From Paragorgia papillata (taxonomy: Eukaryota > Cnidaria > Anthozoa > Scleralcyonacea > Coralliidae): DNA of 64,000 nucleotides. A model generated the notes under the pieces. The model had not been told where the DNA came from. It ran no database searches and worked only from the letters and a program-made list of their open reading frames with translations. Both the position numbers and the translations under genes were made by a program. Each line of letters starts with the position of its first letter. The first letter of the stretch is position 1. The stretch lies in the NCBI GenBank assembly GCA_035771165.1, contig JAWNZC010000320.1, positions 744,001-808,000 on the forward strand. The letters are read 5' to 3'. Positions 20,059 to 33,072 of this stretch are shown piece after piece.

Positions 20059-21552
20059 ATGGAGGATGAACCTTGTACTTCAATGGAGAGTCAGAAAGAA
20101 AAACAATTGCCAGAAACCTTAAAAATTAGTATGAGCTTGAAAAAAAGGAAAAAAGGTGGTGGTGGAACATCTTGCTGTGTCCCTAACTGTGGTAGTAACT
20201 CCAGAAAAAATCATGAGCTCTCATTTTACAAATTCCAAAAGACCCCAAACTAAGAAAGACTTGGTTACACTGGGTGAGTAGAGCTGACTTTACACCAAAT
20301 GACCACCACAAAGTTTGTTCAAAACATTTTGAGGGAGGGAAGAAAACTTACACTGGAAACATACCAACTCTTGTACCCAAACTTATCAAGCCTACCCCAA
20401 CAAAACCTCGACCAGCACACAGATGTAGAGAAAGAACTAACACTCTGCCTGATGCATCGCAAGAAGAAAGTGAAGCCATTGAGAACACAAAAGATAAGAT
20501 CCACAAACTTGAGGAAGAAGTCAAGAGATTAAAACAACAAAATCAACAACAGGAACTTGATATTTCAACTCTAAGACAAAAGCTTGAACAACATACATTT
20601 TCTGTACAACGTTTTAAAAGTAGTGATGTTGATTTTGAATTGTATACTGGATTTCCAAATTACAGAACATTCAAAGCTCTATATGACTATCTTTGCCCTG
20701 CATGTGAAAGATTAAGATACATTGGTGCAAATAATAGTACCCAAGAAGAAATACGACCGAAATGTGGACGGAAGCGAGGATTATCTCCAGAAGAAGAACT
20801 ATTTCTGTGTCTTTCGAGGTTTAGATGTGGTCTGTTAGAAAGAGACTTGGCAAATAGGTTCAATATATCAGTATCTCAGGTTTCAAGAATTTGGATTACA
20901 TGGCTTGGCTTTTTGTATAAAAGGTTGAGGTCCATTCCTATTTGGCCCTCCCATGATTATGTAAGAGAAAGCATGCCAGCAAGTTTCAAGGAAAATTACC
21001 CCAACACCAGGGTAATTATTGATTGCACACAGCTTCTTTTAGAGATGCCCTCACAACCAAGAAGTCAAAGTGCTACATTCTCTACTTACAAACACCATAA
21101 CACTGCCAAGGGCCTTGTTGGTATTTCCCCAAAAGGTGACTTGACCTTTGTTTCAGAACTGTATGCTGGCAACACCTCTGACAAACAACTGACAAATGAC
21201 TGTGGGATTTTAAATTTGCTTGAGTCAGGTGATGAGGTGATGGCTGACAGGGGTTTTAGTATCGAAGACGACTTACCAGCTGGCGTGTCTTTAAACTTAC
21301 CACCTTTTTTAAATGACCAGCCACAATTTTCTGAGGAGGATGAAATTAAAACAAGGCGAATTGCTATAAAAGCACCGAATCCATGTAGAGCGAGCTATTC
21401 AAAGAATTAAGAGCTTCCGTATTCTACAGCACACATTGCCTATAAGCATGGCTGCGGACATAAATAAGATCTGGATTGTGTGCTCTTACCTTACTTTGTT
21501 TTTTAAGCCACTACTTCGAGAACACAACGAGAATGGGCAGGAACTGCAATAA
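20059..21552 (+). pseudogene. ISL2EU transposase: THAP zinc finger plus DDE nuclease, two frameshifts
   Basis: Leader MEDEPCTSMESQKEKQLP, then a THAP DNA-binding domain (CCVPNC, Trp region, VCSKHF; about 20165-20330), a coiled coil (about 20480-20600), a helix-turn-helix (LSPEEELFLCLSRFRCG) and a DDE_4-type core. Catalytic Asp residues are in VIIDCTQ (near 21015) and MADRGF (near 21242); the Glu follows in HVERAIQRIKSFR (near 21395). A one-base shift near 20250 splits the THAP domain, and a second near 21375 separates the core from the Glu and the remaining C-terminus ending at 21552. The transposase should cut and join element ends; this copy cannot do so alone. Confidence 0.9.
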
Positions 21553-21844
21553 ATTTAATGGACAAAAATAGTACTGCGTAGTATTTACGTACATGCACTG
21601 TACTGTGATGTGTAATTACAGTTGCATTTAACAAGACAGTTATATAATACATGACGTAAGCATATTTATTTCTGTTATGACATTTTTAATAATAGGCAAT
21701 ACTTTGTTAAAGTTTGGAAGATCTTTATAACAATTTATTCAAAGAGATAACGGTAATTGTATTATAATTCCTCAAAACTATTTTTAAGATTGTTACCATT
21801 TTTCTTTGAACCTTGTTTTAAAACAACCTGTATTTTTTTAAAAT

Positions 21845-22863
21845 TTAAACAAGATTCATCAAATAATCAAAATAAAAAGAAGTTAATACTGCTAAAGTAT
21901 TCTCTTTCCACTCAAGTTCATTGAAATAAATCCTCTCAACATGAAGATCATTTCTAGTGTAAACCACAAAATCTAGCCACCTCAACTGGCAAATTGCCAT
22001 AACTCCTTGTGACTGGAAAAAGTAAACATGCCCTTTTTTCAGAGATGGCTTGCCATTAACAAGCTCCAAGCAAAATAATTTATCATTGCATGCTTCCATA
22101 ATAGTCATGTCTGCTTTGGATGCTGGACATTTTACCTCAACAGCTCCATAAATACATGCCTCACTTGCATCAGAAACTAGTGCATCAGGGCTGGACCCAA
22201 GCCATGGCCACTTTGGATTCACAACTAAACCACATGCATAGCAAATTTCTACTGGCTCATTTTTCTTCTGTTTATATTCATGATACTTAAGTAGAGCATT
22301 ATGTTCATTTTCAGTTCCCCATAAACAACTTGAATTTCTTGCAGTGTTGGATGTCTTAATAACTTTGTTTATTATGCTCTTTGGGTATATAGTTTTCCGT
22401 CTCTTCATCACTGAGTCAAATATGGATGATGTCAACTTACATCTTCTTTGGGCATACCATTCTAAACAAGCACTCTGTGTACGTGTGTTTTTTTTCAATT
22501 TCTTCACAACTCTTACAGTCAACTTGTAATCTGACTTTGACAAACTCTGTGCATTTTGGTTCCACGGGAATAATCAGGTTTTTCATTCAATCTTGCCAGT
22601 ATATTCTCTCTTATATTGGTTGCTTGAAGTTTACTTCCCTCTGCCTCTGCATTAATCATTCTCTGCCTAGATGGTAGTGTGTTAACATCAAATTCACATG
22701 GAACACAGTCATTGTCAGTGGGAAGCCCAATCACAGAACAGTTGCTACCAGCTGTTTCCAAACCAATTTTAAGCTTTTCCAAGTCACTTTTGCTAACCTT
22801 TTCTGAAGTAGAACTGTATATCTGCCTCTTACCTTCCACAATAGGGCGTTTGCGGCCATGTTT
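21845..22863 (-). pseudogene. YqaJ-like (lambda-exonuclease fold) nuclease half of the ISL2EU second gene
   Basis: Minus-strand coding with a frameshift near 22530. Nuclease hallmarks: WGTENEHNALLKY, LGSSPDALV (the SPD box), GAVEVKCPAS (the E-x-K box) and YFFQSQGVMAI. These PD-(D/E)xK enzymes degrade or trim DNA ends in recombination. The frame is open upstream to about 22863 without a natural start, beginning HGRKRPIVEGKR, which looks like the middle of a larger protein. The N-terminal half (leader plus SWIM finger) lies next door on the opposite strand, pointing to an inversion within the element. Confidence 0.85.
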
Positions 22864-22926
22864 ATCTTAGTTTGTTAAAATGTACATATTTTTTTAAACA
22901 TATTTGAATAAGTTATATATTTTACA

Positions 22927-23502
22927 ATGGAGGATGAACCTTGTACTTCAATGGAGAGTCAGAAAGAAAAACAATTGCCAGTTCCTAGTGTAACTGAAAT
23001 GTGGACAAAGAATTTAACAGCTATCCCAGCATTTTCATACCAAAAATTGGAAGAACACCTAATCTTTACATGTGAGAAAACATCAGACCATAAGCCAGCA
23101 GAGGCCTTAAAACACAAGAAAGGTGGATATCGACTTTTTAAGGCAGGGTTTGCAACCCAAATCAAGGTCAAGTCCAATGTAAAGAAAGGTGATGACACAA
23201 TTTATTTTCTTGTCCGTTGCCAAGTAAGTGCTCAAATGCGAATAAAAGAGTACCAGGTCTATGTTCACTTTGATCAAACCTCTGGGAATATTGTGTTTGC
23301 AAAATGCTACTGTCCTGCTGGAGCTGGAGGTCGCTGCAAACATGTAGCAGCCCTTTTGTTTCAGTTGTTGGACTACATTGAGCTAGGACTGACTGAGATA
23401 CCCGATGACAAAACATGCACTCAGGAACTTCAGCAGTGGCATGTTCCCAAGAAATCACAACCACAGGATGCTGTTCTTTTTGAGGATCTACTATGTATTT
23501 AA
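22927..23502 (+). pseudogene. SWIM zinc-finger half of the ISL2EU second gene, inverted
   Basis: 191 codons from an ATG with the same 18-residue leader as the transposase gene, then a SWIM finger (CYCPAGAGGRCKHVAAL; CxC...CxH) at about residues 130-148. SWIM fingers bind DNA or protein and in this superfamily precede the YqaJ nuclease in one polypeptide. The ORF ends after VLFEDLL at a stop created by the junction with inverted-repeat sequence at 23491. Reading is intact, but it is cut off from its nuclease half, so it is scored as a fragment. Confidence 0.82.
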
Positions 23503-23990
23503 TATGGTTTAATATCTATCTATCTATGGTTTATTATTATTTACATATAGTCAACTGATAAAATTAGAATCAGATATTTGATTATTTCTTATATTTACTA
23601 AAAAGTTTATTGCACACAACACGGCAATTTATACATGTCACAAAAGCTGAATTATATACTGAGCTATAATCGATCTGCTTACTCACCTGTTCGCGTCCGG
23701 GAAGGACCGTCTTCGAATCGTATTTATTTGATCAATATTCGCTTGTCGAGTCACTCTGAAGTAATTTCCTCGCTTATTCTAGCTGCGATTTCGCTGTCTT
23801 TTGTACAAAATGTGGTTTACACCCTCCCAGTCCCATTGAGAAGTCTAAAATCCTCATTGCGGAAAGGAAATATTGTAAAACAACTAGTTACTCTTTCAGA
23901 CAAAATGGTTTCCTCGCGGCGGCCATTTCGCTCGAAAGTGAAAGCCTACCACAACTCCCATGACGCATTGCTATAGGGGGAATTGCCCAT

Positions 23991-24215
23991 TAAAGCTCGT
24001 GGATTTAAAACAATTTTGATTCCAAGCCATCCAAGGTCTAAACACAATCTATTGCAAAACAGGCTCCATTTAAAACACCAAAAATAGAAATCAATAAAAT
24101 GACTGCATTACCTTGATAGAAAGATCTTGATTTGAAATATCAAAGTCATTGAAATATTTTTGTTGAATATTTTATCTTTATTTTTTACTTCTCTCTAATT
24201 ATGTTGCACCAACAT
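23991..24215. other. non-coding flank of ISL2EU
   Basis: AT-rich; no feature recognised. Confidence 0.4.
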
Positions 24216-24479
24216 TCAATTTAATATGATGTACCAACAAAGGTTACGTTTGTCTTGTATAGGATCCATATTTTCAGAGCAGTCAAACATCTGTCCTCCT
24301 GGACAAGATCTTTGAAAATGGCTAGGGATTTCATGTGTTTGTTTCCATCTCGTCTGATCAATCGCTTGATGGAATGTTGATGGTTTATTTGTGAGCCTGC
24401 GGTTCATAACATGAGCATAACTTCCGTTTTGCACGACACTGGGTAGTGAGAATTCACGAGTAATCGAACAAGCATTTAT
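24216..24479 (-). CDS. uncharacterised ORF or exon
   Basis: An open minus-strand stretch of about 88 codons ends at a TGA near 24216 and has no clear start: the first in-frame stop upstream is at about 24490. Composition is protein-like (balanced charge, four Cys, RSCPGGQMFDC). No family recognised; it could be the last exon of a small gene or of a transposon. Codon use is not obviously repeat-derived. Confidence 0.25.
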   Translation of the reverse strand: MNACSITREFSLPSVVQNGSYAHVMNRRLTNKPSTFHQAIDQTRWKQTHEIPSHFQRSCPGGQMFDCSENMDPIQDKRNLCWYIILN

Positions 24480-25001
24480 ATTATTTGCTTAATCTACTCA
24501 AATGTACTCAAGATTTTCTTGTTTTAAATATCTCAAGATTAAAAATTAAGTTTGTTTTGCTTATTTTCGCCACGCAGCATTCCCAATAAAATAATTTTTA
24601 CGTTGTATTTTTACAAAGCATGACAATAGTTTCTCCCACGTGACTGGGTCCGCGGCAGCTTTGAGTTTAAGCAATTAGCGTCATTTAGCGAAGGCATTAT
24701 CCTCGTGTCTGATGTGTCAGTCAGTTCATTGCTTTATACGTTTACTAGGAGTTTATATCTTTCTAAAAAGTTATTCGAAGTAGGTTTGCTTCAAGCTTTT
24801 TTATACGATGAAGTACGTACTCGTTTATTGGATGGCGACTATTAAACCAGACAAGCGTCTTGACGCCCAGAGGAGTTTGTTCCTGACAATTCGCTATCAA
24901 TGACCCAAACAAGGAACTAAGGAAAGTATGGTTTTGTTCTGAAATCCAGAAGTTAAACGACCCAAAGTAAGAATGGAAGGCTTATTTAAATCGTGTCTAG
25001 T
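24480..25001. other. possible promoter/5' region
   Basis: Contains a GC-rich island (CCACGTGACTGGGTCCGCGGC, near 24638) in otherwise AT-rich DNA, about 360 bases before the putative small gene at 25002. Promoter status is a guess from composition. Confidence 0.2.
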
Positions 25002-26558
25002 ATGCCAACGGTAAGCACAGTGAATATTGTTAGTGTATAATAGTGCAAATTATTATTGTTTTTTAGTTAAAAGTAAATTGAAAGCTCTTAAAATATTGCG
25101 TTGCTTTATAAATACAGTAAGATGTATGTATGTATATATGTCTCAGAGAGTGGTTTAATACTGTTAATCCTGATCCTACTCATAAATTTGATCTGTAAGC
25201 AACACAGTTTTCTCGGCAGCCTAAACTATTGTATTAAGTAAAACTAAATTATTAAAATTGTTCAGGATGTTGCCATGTGCTCAGCTTGATTAGGGGGGCT
25301 CACAGTAATCCCCAAATAGCAGGGGCACTTTATCAGAGCAATATATTTTGGTTTAGGCATTAATAAATGGGTATTGCTGTCATCAATTCCAATTTATGTT
25401 CTAAAATCTACATGTATGAGAACCTTTTCACCCTTAAATAACAATTAAAAAATAAAACCAAGAATACAATAATAAAAGTTGCCCTACAGGGCCTGGTTAT
25501 ACAAAGCCTGGATAGCTTATCCGGTGGATAGGTATAGTGTGCCATACATGCTTTGAACAAGTGAACTTAAATTTTATTCGCTATACAGGCTTCGTACAAC
25601 TGGACCCTGCAGATCCTTATTGCTGCTGACTACTTTTTGCATAATTTTAATCTAGATTCTAAAAAGAAAATGACACGGTGATGAAAACAAATTTCACTAA
25701 ATAAATTTGCTATGCTCTTTTGTAATTTAATATCCTTTTCACAACTCAGATAGAATTCATATCTTTATGTCACTATGTTATAATATTCTTTTTATATATT
25801 TTGGAAAAAGGCCTTGCAATATATTAACTTCTAGTAGTGTGCTATTACTAGCAGTCATAAAAGTAATGAGTAGAGATGAGTGATTACAAAAATTGTCGAT
25901 TACTGAAGCAGATTAATAGGCCGATTAATTGGCATATACAGTAGTGCTTATTGATATGTTGTTGGTTACCAATCCCTAGTGCACAGTTATTTTCAATGTG
26001 TCATGGGATTGCAAGGAGCATACAATATTATTGAAATATAACAGAAATCAAGGTTTTTGCTAGCAGAGTGAAAAGAGAATGGCTCATGGTGAATACTATA
26101 CACATCCACTGCATATTTTGGATTCACATTAGCTCCATGTGTGAAAGAGTTAATGTACTAATTATTATACAATAACCAGCTGATTACCAATTATTGCAAA
26201 TTGGCTGATTACATGTATATGGCTTTGCAGATTAGTTTTCGATTAAATAGCTCATCTCTAGTAATGAGCTGACAATAATAAGTACAGTATAATTTATAAT
26301 AATATAATTTTGTGAGCAATATTCAAATATCAGTACGTATTTAAGCCAAGAGGATGTTGGTTTTGATATCACATTTGTTTGTATCTCTTTTCTATTTAGC
26401 TGAAGTCCATAAAAGGTTCCCAAGTGGCACTGCAACCTTGTGCAAAGTGTCAATGGTGCAAAAGTGTAAAGATGAGAGAAATGCCATGGAGACAAGAAAA
26501 ATATAATTGGAACAGATGTAGATATTATAGGACATTTATGAGGTTAGACCCAACCTAG
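25002..26558 (+). CDS. possible two-exon small Cys-rich protein
   Basis: An ATG-CCA-ACG exon end at 25002-25010 meets a GTAAGC donor. A TTTTCTATTTAG acceptor at 26399 opens a frame of 52 codons plus stop (26400-26558) in matching phase. The product is about 55 residues, basic, with CAKCQWC and a later NRCRYYRTF segment; WR and YNW aromatic pairs suggest a folded zinc-binding peptide. No family recognised. The alternative ATG at 24973 does not match phase. The gene would sit in the channel intron on the opposite strand. Confidence 0.3.
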
Positions 26559-27289
26559 CATTTCAATTTTTATGGGGTGTTTTAAAAATGACTCTGCATT
26601 TAATTCCATCATGGAGGCAAGAAAGTATAATTTCCTTATTCACTAGGAGATCAATACTCTAAAATTATTTCATTTTGTTACCTATTATGCCTGAATTAAA
26701 TGCAAGGGGTTCTACACACTTTTGTGCGATTATAATAAGCACTTAAGGCTTGTAGATTAATGTTGGTTGGTTAATGCAAGTTCATGGTTTTTTAATCTTT
26801 TGAACTATATTATTGTACCTTATTTTTTAATAAACACTCTAAATGAAATCCAGGTACATGTACATGTATTTATGCACCTATTTACATAGACTACAATATT
26901 TTAATCTTTGTACTTAAGATAAGCTTTTTTGGAATTCACCATGTCTATATTTGCATTATTTCTGGGTTTTCACACTGTTTAGTTCAGGTCCAGCTTTGGA
27001 CAGTTTTTTAAAAAGAAATGCTGAATTAATATGACTCGAGCTAAATGGGCCAAAAGTTCAGATCAACTAAAATACATACTGTACATGGTGAATCCCACAA
27101 ATGTTTTAATTAGTTCAAATAGATTACTTCGCATCATGCAAAGCTTAAAAGATCATAGAAGTTATATGATTTTAGTGAAAAGAAAATTACAGCAGCTTTA
27201 TTTTATTGATTTGTAAAATTTTTGTATAATAAAATTTATTTAACTATATGCAGTTTGTTTCGTTTTTATGCGGAGTGCTACCTACATGC
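26559..27289. other. non-coding AT-rich sequence
   Basis: No gene seen. The ORF at 27031-27216 lacks any recognised motif. Confidence 0.4.
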
Positions 27290-27466
27290 ATGATGCATGT
27301 CGACATTCCGCATGTGATCACATGTGGATATTCCATTTGGAACGTGTTTTTGGAACGATTGTTTTTGGAACGTGTGATTACATGTGGAATATTCACATGT
27401 GATCACACGTTCCAAAAACACATGTGGAATATCCACATGTGAAATCATGTGGAATTTTTGTAAGGG
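27290..27466. repeat. right end of composite element: palindromic repeats and inverted end
   Basis: CACATGTGATCACATGTGG words and an inverted TTTTTGGAACGTGTGAT pair lead to a terminal GGAATTTTTGTAAGGG, the reverse complement of 16080-16100. The next bases, TCTATC, equal the six bases before 16080. Confidence 0.7.
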
Positions 27467-27473
27467 TCTATCT

Positions 27474-27504
<31 letters not shown>

Positions 27505-29765
27505 AGTGAAGGTATAAACATCTTTTACATGAAATGTATTCCGCCAGATGGCCTTCAGTTGGGTATAAAGTTAGTATCAATTAATTAGTGTGTTATGCAA
27601 TTACAGGTTAGTTTATGTTTACAAGATACGCATGCAAATTCTTCTAGGTGAAGCACATTATTGTTTTGTTTTAAAAAATAGTTTTTTTATTCTTTTTTAA
27701 ATGTAGATATGGTGGTTCTCTCAGTGTCTTTTAAGTAGTCTGGTAGAGAGTTAAACAACATAGCTCCACTGTACGAAATTTTTGTTTTTCCAAACTCGGT
27801 TGAGACTTTAGGAATTTTCAGATCTGTTAATGATGATCTTGTGTTTACGCTATGTGTTTCTTTAACGAGTTGGAATAGGTCGTACAAGTTCGATGGAGCT
27901 TTGTTCTTTAGTACACTGAACACCAGAATTAGTTTTCTTAATTTAATGAGACTGTGTATCGGAATCCAATTCAGTATTTTAAAAAGTTCGACAGACGAAT
28001 CATCAGTTGATGCTTCCAGTATAATGCGTGCCGACCTTTTCTGTAATTTTAGAAGATCGTGCAGCCTTTCATTTGAAGCACACCCCAAATCGTACAGCAA
28101 TAAAGTAGGTGTGGGAAGATTAACGACGCATAAAACAATATACGAGAGTGATGAGGTAAATTTTTCGTATCCGTTTGAGTAAAAAAACTCGTTTACTTAT
28201 AATTTGAGATATATTTGCTATCTGTTCGTCCCATTGAAGTACACTATCAAAGTGTACTCCAAGCAGTTTAAATGTTTTTACTTCGTCAATTACTTCGTTG
28301 TTTATTTTAACAAAAATGTTTTCACAAGTGTCGGATTTACGTTTAGAAAGAATTTTCATGCTTTTGCTTTTTTTGCAATTTAAGGACATGAGATTTGCAT
28401 TTACCCAGTTCGATACTTGATTGAGGTAATTTGTTAATTTCAGGTTTAGATCTGCTATTGATAGACTGGAAGCTAGTAATGATGTGTCGTCAGCGAAAAT
28501 AAACGGTGTTGTATTATTTTGAAAAAGTGGAAGATCATTAATGAATAAAATGAATAGAAGCGGTCCTAAGATTGACCCTTGAGGGACACCACAACTGACC
28601 GGTAATGCATCAGAGAAACATGTTTTGAATTTTACTTTTTGAGTTCGGTTTGAAAGATACGAGTTAAACCAGTCTATTGTCGCTGGATTGAAATGATATA
28701 ATTCGAGTTTTTTTAGTAGTATTTTATGGTCTAGTATATCAAACGCTTTTGAGAAATCAAGTAAAGTCAGGCCATTGATTTCTCCCTTCTCAATTGAATT
28801 GAGCAGAGACTCGTGCAGACACAGCAGCAAGGTTTCACAGGAGTGGTTTGTTCTGAAACCATGCTGATTTTTTGTGAAGAGTCTGTGACGTTGCAGGAAA
28901 TTGTATGAACTGTTATGTACATGTCTTTCTAATATTTTGGAAACAACAGAGAGTATAGAAAGGGGTCTAAAGAGAGTATAGAAAGGTCTTTCAAACAACG
29001 ACTCACTCTTATGCTTTGGTGTAACCCTGGCTTCTTTCCACAGAGATGGGAAAACACTACTGATTATACTGATGTTACATAGTTTTGTAACGGATTTAGT
29101 AAGGGCAGGTGCTGCCGATTTCAAGAAAAATGCATCAATGTCGTCCAGTCCAGTAGCTTTATTAACATTTAGGTTATTTAGTAAGTTGAGGACTGTTTCT
29201 TCAGTAATGAGCGGTATACTAAAGCTTGTGCTTTCGGAGATATTAGAGTTAATGAACATTTCAAGCTTTGTGAAATCAGTTTGATTGGTGGAAGGTATTT
29301 TTTTTCTTGTTTCTTTGATAATGTCCACGAAATAGTTGTTGAAAATATTACTTATCTCGTGGTGGTCTGTGTATTTTACACCATTTACAAGCAGAAATTC
29401 AGGAGTTGAATTTGTTTTCACTGATGCAGCTTCCTTGAATATTTTCCACAGCACTTTTGGCTTAGAGATATTTTCGTTTAATAGTTTGGTGTAATAATCT
29501 GCTTTCGATTTGCTAATTTCATTAACTATTTTGTTTCTGCACTGTTTATACATGGTCCAATCTTTATCTAGATTTGTTTTCTTTGCTTGTTTCAGGTAGC
29601 TGTCTCTTAGTTTTATATTATTCCGTACTTCTTTAGTTAGCCACTTGGGAAGGCGCTTAGATTTAACTCTTTTTACGATTATTGGAGCACGTTTGCTTAA
29701 AGTATTTAAATACATTTCATTCCACATATCAAGGTATATGTTCGCGTCATCGATATTGTCAAGCT
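27467..29765 (-). mobile_element. CR1/L2-like LINE, 5'-truncated, minus strand
   Basis: The 3' tail is (ATT)n at 27477-27496 next to TCTATCTAT; the 5' truncation lies at 29765 beside CTATCTAT of the following microsatellite, a possible target duplication. Confidence 0.85.
27687..29727 (-). pseudogene. LINE ORF2 reverse transcriptase
   Basis: Open for 535 codons to 28120, then continued after a frameshift near 28110 by 137 more to 27687. RT blocks are present (LDFSKAFDIL, SCGVPQGSILGPLLFILFIND) and the catalytic FADD box is intact (near 28495). A short direct duplication of AGAGAGTATAGAAAGG near 28955 inserts extra residues upstream of the LSILSVVSKILERH block. The endonuclease is missing through 5' truncation, so it is a dead copy despite the intact catalytic box. 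Confidence 0.87.
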
Positions 29766-31608
<1,843 letters not shown>

Positions 31609-31620
31609 AGCATATGCAAT

Positions 31621-33000
31621 ATGGCGGAAGCACATGTATTTTCAAGCTCTGTCATTAATGATGCTATTAACGCTTGTAATCAACCTACAAGCTTTAAATA
31701 TCCTATTTCTGTGGAGAAGACACGTAGTGGGCAACAACTAAAATGGATTGGAGACTTTGTCGACCTGAAGTCATTCATTGAAGCCCAATTGAAATTATCG
31801 GGAGAATGGTCTTTCATCAGCAGCAATGGTGGATTTCACGTCTTAAAATGTGAAACCGTGACCATTTCCTATTATCCCAGCACCAACACCATCAATGTGC
31901 AAGGGGCTATGAAAGATGTTGTTAAAAAGAACTTATTAAGTTTTGTCAATTTAATGGATGATACAACTGGGGAAGATGAATTACAGATTGCTGTCGATGT
32001 CGAAGCCGAAAGTCAAGCAGATTATGTGTGCCTTACTGTTGACGTGGAAGAAACCCCCGACGTCGTTCTAGTGTCTAAAAATGATCTTCATGAAGATAAT
32101 ATTGAAGATGTTTGTCAGCGATGTAACGACAACCTTTTATCAAGTAATACTTGTCGGGACTGCCAAAAGAATAGTTTGGTTATTGAATCGCTAATTCTGA
32201 GACTGGACGTCTTGGAGCGCAAAGTAAATTCAAAGGCTCACGAGGCATCTTACGAAGAGTTACTCTCGAATTACAACACTATGAAGGAAGAACGGGATAG
32301 TTTGTTAACAGCTTTGAAGCTTTTGATGAGGGATGTGAAGTCGACAGAAGTCAAACCACCCGCAAGCTTTAAAGAAGCTCAGGCGAAAGGTAAATCGGCC
32401 GAAACCTCTAAATCGAACAAAAATAATAGTCCTTCTTCTTCCCAAAAAGGCCAGGATGACAAGAATGGTAAGCCTCCTTCATCTCATTTATCGGGAGGTA
32501 AGCAACATAGTGAAATCTTCGTTATTGGGGATTCTATGACCAAGTATATACAGGGGAGACGGCTTTCCAGAAAGCATAAAGTAACTAATATGCACTGTCC
32601 CGGTGCATCGGTAGCTGATATGGAAGATTTTGTCAAACCGATTATTAGAAAAAAGCCTAAAAAAATTATAATTCATGTTGGTACTAAAAATCTTCGTCAG
32701 GATAAACCTAGACAATTAAGTAGAAAAATTGTTGATTTGGCTAATAATATCAGAAAGGAGCATTCTTCTGTAGATATAACCATCTCATCGATTATTTACA
32801 GATCCGACGATACATCGTTGAACTCTAAGATTAAACAGGTGAATGAAGGCTTGAGGGATAATTGCTCAAATAATAAATTTGATTACATTTGTAATGACAA
32901 TATTAAGCAGGATTCACTTAACGCTGGAGGCCTTCATCTTAATCTGAATGGAACGATTACTTTAGCTGCTAATTTTAGAAAATATATTAATTTTAATTGA
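31621..33000 (+). CDS. LINE ORF1 with zinc ribbon, coiled coil and SGNH hydrolase domain
   Basis: Intact 459-codon ORF. A globular N-terminal region (1-110) is followed by an acidic linker, a C165-x2-C168...C178-x2-C181 zinc ribbon, a coiled coil (about 185-240), a Lys/Ser-rich linker and a C-terminal SGNH/GDSL-like domain: VIGDSMT (Ser305), CPGAS (Gly328), HVGTKNL (352-358) and GGLHLN near 435. Esterase domains in ORF1 are known from CR1/L2 elements and may act in RNP-membrane contact; the role is unsettled. In the third block the usual Asn of GTND is Lys here, which may weaken catalysis. The start lies 12 bases after the microsatellite, so the 5' UTR is lacking or minimal. Confidence 0.88.
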   Translation: MAEAHVFSSSVINDAINACNQPTSFKYPISVEKTRSGQQLKWIGDFVDLKSFIEAQLKLSGEWSFISSNGGFHVLKCETVTISYYPSTNTINVQGAMKDVVKKNLLSFVNLMDDTTGEDELQIAVDVEAESQADYVCLTVDVEETPDVVLVSKNDLHEDNIEDVCQRCNDNLLSSNTCRDCQKNSLVIESLILRLDVLERKVNSKAHEASYEELLSNYNTMKEERDSLLTALKLLMRDVKSTEVKPPASFKEAQAKGKSAETSKSNKNNSPSSSQKGQDDKNGKPPSSHLSGGKQHSEIFVIGDSMTKYIQGRRLSRKHKVTNMHCPGASVADMEDFVKPIIRKKPKKIIIHVGTKNLRQDKPRQLSRKIVDLANNIRKEHSSVDITISSIIYRSDDTSLNSKIKQVNEGLRDNCSNNKFDYICNDNIKQDSLNAGGLHLNLNGTITLAANFRKYINFN

Positions 33001-33072
33001 AATCTAGCTGGCACAGATGCTGAATACAGCCATGTTGAATCCTCACAATCTTTCAAATCGTTTGACCAAATT

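Larger units (their letters stand above)
19105..23988 (+). mobile_element. ISL2EU-type DNA transposon, complete ends
   Basis: A 4884-bp element flanked by AT dinucleotides (19103-19104 and 23989-23990), as expected of ISL2EU. Long inverted ends start GGCAATTCCCCCTATAGC. The outer match is 19106-19465 against 23632-23988 and resumes further in (19846-19985 against 23492-23632), so the left end has about 380 extra bases. It encodes a THAP-DDE transposase, a YqaJ-type nuclease and a SWIM zinc finger, the gene set known for this superfamily. It inserted beside the last satellite monomer. Confidence 0.9.

Noticed and set aside
19117..23976. A 113-codon ORF in each ISL2EU terminal repeat (19117-19458 minus, 23635-23976 plus)
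   Set aside because: It exists twice only because the ends are inverted copies, and it starts at the inner limit of the repeat; no domain is visible.
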